Shown here one piece after another: positions 1-4,263 of a DNA stretch of 6,615 nucleotides. Origin of the DNA: Chloroflexota bacterium (lineage in GTDB: Bacteria; Chloroflexota; Limnocylindria; Limnocylindrales; CSP1-4); the NCBI GenBank assembly GCA_017882025.1, contig JADGQG010000110.1, positions 1 through 6,615 on the forward strand. The letters run 5' to 3'. The stretch's first letter is position 1. Each line of letters begins with the position of its first letter. The notes beneath the pieces were generated by a model, which saw nothing but the letters and a program-made list of their open reading frames with translations, was not told the DNA's origin and searched no databases. Position numbers and translations under genes: made by a program.

Positions 1-473
1 TGAGCGACTCGCGGCCGCCCATCCGCGTCCTGTTCATCTGCACCGGCAACTCCGCGCGGAGCCAGATGGCCGAGGCAATCCTCGGCCGCCTCGGCCGGTC
101 CGACTTCGACGTCCACTCGGCGGGCACCCACCCCGGGGGCGTCAATCCGCTGACGGTCAGGGCGCTTTCCGAGATCGGCGTCGACTGGTCGGGCGCACAC
201 TCGAAATCCGTCGTCGAGTACCTCGACGAGCCCTTCGACTACGTGATCACCGTCTGCGACCAGGCGCGCGAGGCGTGCCCGGTGTTTCCCGGGGAGCACG
301 AGTCGATCCACTGGGGATTCGACGATCCGGCAGCTGCCCAGGGGACGGACGCCGAGCGACTCGCCGTCTTCCGACGCGTGATGGGCGAGATCAGCATCCG
401 GATCAAGCCGTTCCTGGCGGTCGCCCGCCGGGCCCACGGCCGTGGGCCGGCGCCGACCGGCCGGGAGGCCTGA
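1..473 (+). CDS. arsC: Thioredoxin-coupled arsenate reductase ArsC (low-molecular-weight phosphatase fold), first base of start codon cut off
   Basis: Cytoplasmic enzyme expected to reduce arsenate to arsenite using thioredoxin. The frame is open from base 3, and bases 1-2 are the TG of an ATG or GTG start, so about 157 residues are encoded and only one base is missing. Seen directly: the P-loop CTGNSAR (C14-x5-R20) near the N-terminus, the redox Cys pair C86 and C93 with the 7-residue spacing of Staphylococcus-type ArsC (C82/C89), and the acidic FDDP motif near residues 107-110 that supplies the general acid. The first ATG inside the frame (base 66) lies after the P-loop, so it cannot be the true start. 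If the missing base is A, the start forms ATGA, which would overlap the stop of an upstream gene. The next gene, a SixA homologue, begins 2 nt after the stop. Arg/Gly/Pro-rich residues 142-157 look like a non-conserved tail. Confidence 0.93.
   Translation, partial: SDSRPPIRVLFICTGNSARSQMAEAILGRLGRSDFDVHSAGTHPGGVNPLTVRALSEIGVDWSGAHSKSVVEYLDEPFDYVITVCDQAREACPVFPGEHESIHWGFDDPAAAQGTDAERLAVFRRVMGEISIRIKPFLAVARRAHGRGPAPTGREA
463..468 (+). promoter_or_regulatory. Shine-Dalgarno for the sixA-like gene
   Basis: GGGAGG lies 7 nt before the GTG at 476, inside the last codons of arsC. It decides the GTG start, because the open frame extends much further upstream with no comparable site. It also indicates that the gene is translated from a transcript shared with arsC. 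Confidence 0.7.
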
Positions 474-475
474 CC

Positions 476-952
476 GTGGAGCTGGGGCTCCTCCGCCACG
501 CGCATGCCGGCGACTCCGCCGCGTGGGATCGGCCCGACGACCTCCGACCGTTGACGGACAAGGGGCGCCAGCAGGCGGAGCGGCTCGGCCGTTTCCTCGC
601 CGCGGCCGGGTTCGTCCCGGACGCAGTGCTCACCTCACCCCGCGTCCGTGCCCGCGAGACGGCCGAGCTCGTTGCCGACCGGCTGGGCGTATCAGTCCGC
701 ATCGATCCACGGCTGGGCGACTTCGTCGACGTCGCGACGGTGGAGACGATCCTCGACGACGCGGGGAGCCCGGCCCGGCTCGTCCTCGTGGGTCACGATC
801 CGGACTTCAGCGACCTCCTGGTCTCACTCACCGGGTCGCCCGGCCTCCGGATGCGGAAAGGGGCGTTCGCGCTGCTGGACGTGGAGCGGCCGCTGACCCC
901 TGGCTCCGCGGAGCTGCGCTGGCTGGTTCCGCCGGACCTCCTGCGACGATAG
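476..952 (+). CDS. sixA: SixA-type phosphohistidine phosphatase (histidine phosphatase superfamily)
   Basis: The product is 158 residues from the GTG at 476, close to the roughly 160 of E. coli SixA. Family hallmarks are visible. The catalytic Arg-His is in LLRHAHA (R7, H8, the nucleophile position of SixA). RPLTDKG at residues 24-30, SPRVRARETAE at 54-64 (Arg and Glu of the phosphate pocket) and VGHDPD at 105-110 with the second catalytic His (H107) follow in order. SixA removes phosphate from phosphohistidine, for example on histidine-containing phosphotransfer proteins; the substrate here cannot be read from sequence. It starts 2 nt after the arsC stop, with a good Shine-Dalgarno, so the two are probably co-transcribed. 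Its last 125 bp run opposite the 3' end of the convergent arsR. A generic small phosphoglycerate-mutase-like phosphatase is the main alternative, but length and motifs favour SixA. Confidence 0.85.
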   Translation: MELGLLRHAHAGDSAAWDRPDDLRPLTDKGRQQAERLGRFLAAAGFVPDAVLTSPRVRARETAELVADRLGVSVRIDPRLGDFVDVATVETILDDAGSPARLVLVGHDPDFSDLLVSLTGSPGLRMRKGAFALLDVERPLTPGSAELRWLVPPDLLRR

Positions 953-1274
953 CCGCGCCGCCCAGGGCGACGGCTGGAAGCGACGGGCCGGGTCGAAGCG
1001 CGGCGCCGATCGCGACCAGTCGCTCGCTCGCGGCAGGCTCCAGCGCGTACCAGATCCACGTTCCGCGCCGTTCGCGGCGCACCACGCCCGCCTCCCTGAG
1101 CACGCGGAGGTGGTGCGAGATGGTCGGCTGGGAGAGGCCGGCCGACGGTGCGACATCGCACGCGCACACGGCGCCGTCGGCCGCGAGCAGTCGCACGATG
1201 GCCAGCCGAGCCGGGTCCGCGAGCGCGCCGAGGAGCCGGACGTCAGGATCGTCGAGTCGCGCCATGTCGGCCAT
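828..1274 (-). CDS. arsR: ArsR/SmtB-family arsenite-responsive repressor
   Basis: Winged-helix metalloregulator that should bind its own promoter and release DNA when As(III) binds. The core is residues 10-92: ALADPARLAIVRLL at 17-30, the metal-site CACD with C37 and C39 (like Cys-Val-Cys-Asp of plasmid R773 ArsR, whose third Cys is absent here), and the recognition helix-turn-helix GLSQPTISHHLRVLREAGVV at 46-65. The RRGTWIWYAL strand at 70-78 is the wing. Residues about 93-148 are Ala/Pro/Gly-rich, unlike the family, and from about residue 108 they lie antisense to sixA; family members are usually 95-125 residues. I give the longest ATG (1274), but a -10 box at 1273-1278 overlaps it and no Shine-Dalgarno is present. 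A leaderless start at Met4 (1265) is therefore likely. The gene is divergent from the arsM operon. Confidence 0.9.
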   Translation of the reverse strand: MADMARLDDPDVRLLGALADPARLAIVRLLAADGAVCACDVAPSAGLSQPTISHHLRVLREAGVVRRERRGTWIWYALEPAASERLVAIGAALRPGPSLPAVALGGAAIVAGGPAEPASAAPRSQGSAAAPRPAARTPLSASGGRATR

Positions 1275-1301
1275 TCTATCGATGCACTTCTATATTGACA
1301 A
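1273..1301 (-). promoter_or_regulatory. Promoter of arsR, probably leaderless
   Basis: On the - strand, TTGTCA (1301-1296) and TAGAAT (1278-1273) are separated by 17 nt. Each matches the sigma70 consensus at 5 of 6 positions. The -10 box overlaps the first possible ATG (1274). Transcription would start about 7 nt downstream, at or next to the ATG at 1265, giving a leaderless mRNA that begins at Met4. Its -35 box overlaps the -35 of the opposite promoter. Confidence 0.6.
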
Positions 1302-1312
1302 GCGTCGATATA
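1291..1312. promoter_or_regulatory. Probable ArsR operator, 9-4-9 inverted repeat
   Basis: TATATTGAC (1291-1299) and GTCGATATA (1304-1312) are inverted copies matching at 8 of 9 positions around a 4-nt centre. The site covers the overlapping -35 boxes of both promoters. An AT-rich dyad between arsR and its divergent targets is the expected form of an ArsR/SmtB operator. A third related arm, TATCGATGC (1277-1285), pairs at 8 of 9 positions with GCGTCGATA (1302-1310) and overlaps the arsR -10, so it could be an extra half-site. Binding itself is inferred. Confidence 0.65.
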
Positions 1313-1323
1313 TGACCTAGAGT
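1295..1323 (+). promoter_or_regulatory. Promoter of the small ORF-arsM-arsN2 operon
   Basis: A perfect -35 TTGACA (1295-1300), a 17-nt spacer and the -10 TAGAGT (1318-1323, 4 of 6). The start of transcription is expected near 1329-1332, leaving a leader of about 30 nt before the GAGGA ribosome site and the ATG at 1363. The right arm of the operator palindrome lies in the spacer, so ArsR binding should block polymerase. Confidence 0.7.
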
Positions 1324-1362
1324 TCGCCATCGACACGCACCCCGCAGCCCGAGGACCATCCG

Positions 1363-1560
1363 ATGCTCATCTCCACCGCCATCCTCTCCGAGGTCATCCG
1401 GGCCGAACGAGCGCTCGACGAGATGCCGGCGAGCCAGGAGCGCCGCCGCGTCGCGCGGCTCGCCGCCGAGATCGCGCGCTGCTGCCGCGTATCCTTCGTT
1501 CACCGTCTGATTGCTGCGCTCGAGGGGCGCGCGATCGCGGCCACGGGAGCCATCCGATGA
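1363..1560 (+). CDS. Unknown 65-residue protein leading the arsM operon
   Basis: I do not recognise the family. The case that it is real rests on position. It is the first frame after the ars promoter, has the ribosome site GAGGA (1351-1355) 7 nt before its ATG, and ends in ATGA shared with the arsM start, so its translation should couple to arsM. The protein looks almost wholly helical and basic: residues 1-20 are amphipathic, 26-42 are Arg-rich (QERRRVARLAAEIARCC), and 43-55 form another likely helix. There is a vicinal Cys pair, C40-C41, and no signal peptide or membrane segment. A vicinal pair could bind As(III), but that is only an inference. It could instead be a leader frame that serves to couple arsM translation. 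Confidence 0.6.
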   Translation: MLISTAILSEVIRAERALDEMPASQERRRVARLAAEIARCCRVSFVHRLIAALEGRAIAATGAIR

Positions 1561-2441
1561 CCGACCAGCTCCGCGCCGACGTGCGCGACCACTACGCCCG
1601 TGCCGCGCTCACGGTCCTCGAGGGACCGGGCTGCTGCGGCGGTGATGCGTCCGGGGACCCGGTCTTCGGCCCCGGCCTCTACACGCCGGACGAGCTCGGG
1701 CCGCTTCCCGCTGACGCGATCGCGGCCAGCCTCGGCTGCGGCAACCCCACCGCGGTCGCGGATCTCCGGCCCGGCGAGACGGTCCTCGACCTCGGGTCCG
1801 GCGGCGGGATCGATGTGCTCATCGCCGCGCGGCGCGTGGCGCCGGGCGGAATGGCCTACGGCCTGGACATGACCGACGAGATGCTGACCCTGGCTCGCCG
1901 GAACGCGGCGGATGCCGGCGTCGAGAACGCGAGGTTCGTACAGGGCGAGATCGAGGCGATCCCGCTCCCCGACGCGTCGGTCGATGTCGTGATCAGCAAC
2001 TGCGTGATCAACCTCTCCACGGAGAAGCCGCGCGTCTTCGCCGAGATCGCGCGCGTGCTCCGGCCGGGTGGGCGCCTGGGCGTGAGCGATGTCGTGGCCG
2101 ACGACGACCTGTCGCCGGCCGATCGCGCCGAGCGGGGCGACTTCGTGGGCTGCACCGCGGGGGCGCTGTCGTTCGGCGAGTACGCCGCCGGGCTCGCGGA
2201 GGCCGGCCTGGCCGAGATTCGCCTGACCCCGACGCACGCGGTGGGCGACAGAATGTACGGAGCGATCGTCGCGGCAGTCAGGCCGGCCGCCGGTCCGGGT
2301 GCGTCGCAACGGGACGCCGCCACGGCTGCCGGGGCGGGCCTCCGCGCGGCGCGAGCCCTGCCGCCAGCCGGCGGCGTGATCCTCGGCGAGGGCCCGACGG
2401 GCGCCGATCCGTGCTGCGGGTCGGGGAGCTGCTGCGGATGA
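1557..2441 (+). CDS. arsM: Arsenite S-adenosylmethionine methyltransferase ArsM
   Basis: Methylates As(III) with S-adenosylmethionine in the cytoplasm, giving mono- to trimethylated arsenicals. The protein is 294 residues. Its Rossmann methyltransferase core shows motif I LDLGSGGGIDV (77-87) and the acidic residue after strand 2 (GLDMTDEML, 102-110). The four arsenic-handling cysteines of the family are recognisable: C26/C27 in GPGCCGG, C61 in LGCGNP, C149 in SNCVINLS and C199 in GCTAGALS. The 50-residue spacing of the last two equals that in algal ArsM. Residues 243-285 are an Ala/Pro/Gly linker, and the last nine residues hold two vicinal Cys pairs (C286-C287, C292-C293). The start overlaps the preceding stop as ATGA, and its own stop overlaps the arsN2 start in the same way. 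Expression should be induced by arsenite through ArsR. Confidence 0.95.
   Translation: MTDQLRADVRDHYARAALTVLEGPGCCGGDASGDPVFGPGLYTPDELGPLPADAIAASLGCGNPTAVADLRPGETVLDLGSGGGIDVLIAARRVAPGGMAYGLDMTDEMLTLARRNAADAGVENARFVQGEIEAIPLPDASVDVVISNCVINLSTEKPRVFAEIARVLRPGGRLGVSDVVADDDLSPADRAERGDFVGCTAGALSFGEYAAGLAEAGLAEIRLTPTHAVGDRMYGAIVAAVRPAAGPGASQRDAATAAGAGLRAARALPPAGGVILGEGPTGADPCCGSGSCCG
2423..2428 (+). promoter_or_regulatory. Shine-Dalgarno for arsN2
   Basis: GGGGAG lies 9 nt before the ATG at 2438, within the final Cys-rich codons of arsM. Together with the ATGA overlap it selects 2438 over the upstream in-frame GTG at 2411. Confidence 0.6.
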
Positions 2442-2890
2442 CCGCGAGCTTCCCGGCCGTCCAGGTCGGCGGCGCGGACGACCTCCCGGAGGTCGAGTTC
2501 CTCCTCCAGGCAGCCGGCCTGACCCGCGATGGGCTGGCGGCCTGCGTGCGGGACGGGATGCTCTTCGTGGCGCGGGCCGACGACGACTGCCTCATGGGCT
2601 GCGTGGCCCTGGAGACGTTCGGAGAGGCGGCCCTCCTGCGGTCGCTCGCGGTCACGGCGGGCGCGCGCGGTCACGGGATGGGGAGCGCCCTCGTCGCGCG
2701 TGCGCTCGACCATGCGCGGGCCGCGGGCGCGCACGAAGCCTGGCTCCTGACGGAGACGGCGGGCCCGTTCTTCGCCGCCCGCGGCTGGGATGTCGCCGAT
2801 CGGGCCGCGGCTCCCGCCGGCATCGCCGGCTCGGTGGAGTTCACGAGTGCGTGTCCGTCGAGCGTCCCCGCGATGCGCCGGGATCTCTGA
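2438..2890 (+). CDS. arsN2: ArsN2-type GNAT N-acetyltransferase of the arsenic operon
   Basis: The product is 150 residues with the GNAT fold. DLPEVEFLLQAAGL (15-28) is the N-terminal strand/helix, and LETFGEAALLRSLAV (58-72) leads into the acetyl-CoA pyrophosphate loop RGHGMGSALV (77-86). LLTETAGPFFAARGW (103-117) follows, and the C-terminus FTSACPSSVPAMRR (135-148) is typical of the arsenic-operon group named ArsN2. The related ArsN1 group acetylates arsinothricin and phosphinothricin; the substrate of ArsN2 is, to my knowledge, not established, so a function in acetylating an organoarsenical is inference. Translation starts at ATG 2438 (ATGA overlap with arsM, good ribosome site), implying the same ArsR-controlled mRNA. 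It is the last gene of the operon, followed by oppositely oriented DNA. Confidence 0.85.
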   Translation: MTASFPAVQVGGADDLPEVEFLLQAAGLTRDGLAACVRDGMLFVARADDDCLMGCVALETFGEAALLRSLAVTAGARGHGMGSALVARALDHARAAGAHEAWLLTETAGPFFAARGWDVADRAAAPAGIAGSVEFTSACPSSVPAMRRDL

Positions 2891-3028
2891 GGGCGGCGCC
2901 CTCCACACAGGCCGCGGCGACGCCCAGCCGGGCAAGCCGCGCGAGCGTCCGGCGGCGCGTGATGGTGAACGCCGCGAGGTCAAGCCCGGCGCGCGGGCGT
3001 GATCGCCGCGATGCGCGAGACGAAGCAC
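2886..3028 (-). pseudogene. Remnant of a glycerophosphodiester phosphodiesterase with internal deletion
   Basis: Starting with a GTG at 3028, 2 nt after the sensor-kinase stop, the - strand reads VLRLAHRGDHARAP. This is the N-terminal signature of GDPD enzymes, where His-Arg-Gly opens the active site and Pro-Glu-Asn-Thr normally follows. At about 2985-2990 the similarity jumps to another frame. That frame reads AGLDLAAFTITRRR and then LARLGVAAACVEGAAL, which resembles the final strand and helix of GDPDs (GL.V.AWTV then LGVDGI.TD). Everything between, several hundred bases of a normal gene of about 230-250 residues, is missing. The second frame runs on past the expected end, antisense to arsN2. 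I see the two fragments in the right order and strand; identification rests on memory of the family. An assembly collapse is an alternative to a true deletion. Confidence 0.55.
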
Positions 3029-3030
3029 GC

Positions 3031-4245
3031 TCAGGCGCCCGGCGTCGCGGCGAGATCCGGTCCGGTGATCGGCAGGGCAAACGCGAACGTGGACCCGATC
3101 CCCTCCTCCGACTCCACCCAGATCCGGCCGCCGTGCGCCTCGACGACATGGCGGGCGATCGACAGGCCGAGCCCCGTCCCGCCGACGCCGCGCGTGCGCG
3201 CCCGGTCCCCCTTGTAGAAGCGCTCGAAGACGCGCGGCAGCGCGGCGCGTGGGATTCCCGGCCCATGATCCACTACTGCGACGACGGCCTCGTGCTCGCT
3301 CGCGGCGACCCGGACCACGACCTCTGCGCCGGCCGGGCTGAACTTCACGGCGTTGTGGAGCAGGTTCAGGAGCGCCTGTCCCAGGCGCTCGCCGTCGCCG
3401 CGGACGCGCGGAGCCACTCCCGCTGCATCGACCACCAGTCGGACGCCCTGCCGCTCGGCGAAAAGGCTCAGCCGCTCCACGGTCGCGTTCGCAAGACGGG
3501 CGAGGTCCACGTCGTCGAGGACGAGGGCCGTGCTGCCGCTCTCGATCTTCGAGAGGTCCAGGAGCTCGTTCACCATCTGGACCAGGTGGCCGGTCTCCAC
3601 CTCGATCTTCGCGATCCGCTCGGCCGTCCGCGGCGGGAGCTGATCGGCCTCGAGCGCGAGCGTCTCCGCCAGGAGGCTGACGGTCGTGAGCGGCGTGCGC
3701 AACTCGTGCGCAAGGTTGTCGATGAACTCGGTCCGAATCCGCTGGAGCCGACGGAGCTCGGAGACGTCTTCGAGGACGACCCAGGCATCGCCCGCGGGCA
3801 TGCGTCGCGCACGCACGAGGAGCGTCGGCGCGTCGGTGGTCCGGATCGTCAGCTCGCCGACCGCGGCCCCGGTCCGCAGGGCCGCCTGGACGATCTCTTC
3901 CAACCGGTGGTCGGTGAAGGCTTCCATGACGCTTCGACCCGGCAGTCCGGCCGCCCGCCGGGCCAGCAGGCGCGCGGCGGCCTCGTTCACCGTCACCACC
4001 GTCAGGTCCTCAGCGACCCGCACCACGCCGATCCCGACGAGGTCGACGAGGACGCCCACGTCCCGCACCGCGACCGCCGCGCGCTCCTCGGCAGAAGCGG
4101 CGCGCGCGCGCGCCTGCGCCGCGTCGGGGGAGGCCCGGTCGCCGGAGCGCGTCGCGCCGGGCGCGCCCCCGCGCTGAATCCCGACCGCGAGGAGGAGCGC
4201 GGCGGCGCCCACCGAACCGAGCGCGACGAGGGTGACGGGGTCCAC
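3031..4245 (-). CDS. Membrane-anchored PAS sensor histidine kinase, PhoR/ResE-like
   Basis: The product is 404 residues from a GTG. There is one N-terminal membrane segment (about 4-22), then an Ala/Arg-rich linker (about 40-60). A PAS-like domain spans about 62-165 and includes GIGVVRVAEDLTVVTVNEAAARLL. HisKA carries the phosphoacceptor H180 in NLAHELRTPL. The HATPase domain shows the N-box LLNLLHNAVKFSP (292-304), G1 DHGPGIP (326-332), the F-box FERFYKGD (340-347) and G2 GGTGLGLSIARHVV (355-368). All catalytic boxes look intact. The architecture, with a short membrane anchor and no large external sensor, is that of PhoR-like kinases, but the signal is not readable. No response regulator is in the window. 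It starts 18 nt after proS on the same strand with no clear Shine-Dalgarno, so it probably shares the proS transcript. The GDPD remnant follows 2 nt after its stop. Confidence 0.9.
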   Translation of the reverse strand: MDPVTLVALGSVGAAALLLAVGIQRGGAPGATRSGDRASPDAAQARARAASAEERAAVAVRDVGVLVDLVGIGVVRVAEDLTVVTVNEAAARLLARRAAGLPGRSVMEAFTDHRLEEIVQAALRTGAAVGELTIRTTDAPTLLVRARRMPAGDAWVVLEDVSELRRLQRIRTEFIDNLAHELRTPLTTVSLLAETLALEADQLPPRTAERIAKIEVETGHLVQMVNELLDLSKIESGSTALVLDDVDLARLANATVERLSLFAERQGVRLVVDAAGVAPRVRGDGERLGQALLNLLHNAVKFSPAGAEVVVRVAASEHEAVVAVVDHGPGIPRAALPRVFERFYKGDRARTRGVGGTGLGLSIARHVVEAHGGRIWVESEEGIGSTFAFALPITGPDLAATPGA

Positions 4246-4263
4246 GGTGGCGCTCGCGGCAGC

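Noticed and set aside
66..68. ATG at 66 as the arsC start
   Set aside because: It would remove the catalytic P-loop cysteine, which is encoded in frame just upstream.
1500..2309. A 269-codon - strand frame opposite arsM
   Set aside because: Composition is shadow-like (Arg/Ala/His/Val), and arsM on + is certain.
2411..2437. GTG at 2411 as the arsN2 start
   Set aside because: It would overlap arsM by 31 nt. The ATG at 2438 has a ribosome site, an ATGA overlap and the usual family N-terminus.
2889..2903. Hairpin GAGGGC-GGC-GCCCTC at the arsN2 stop codon as an intrinsic terminator
   Set aside because: The 6-bp stem is neat but no T run follows, and the bases also belong to the GDPD-like remnant on the other strand. 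At this GC content it is weak evidence.
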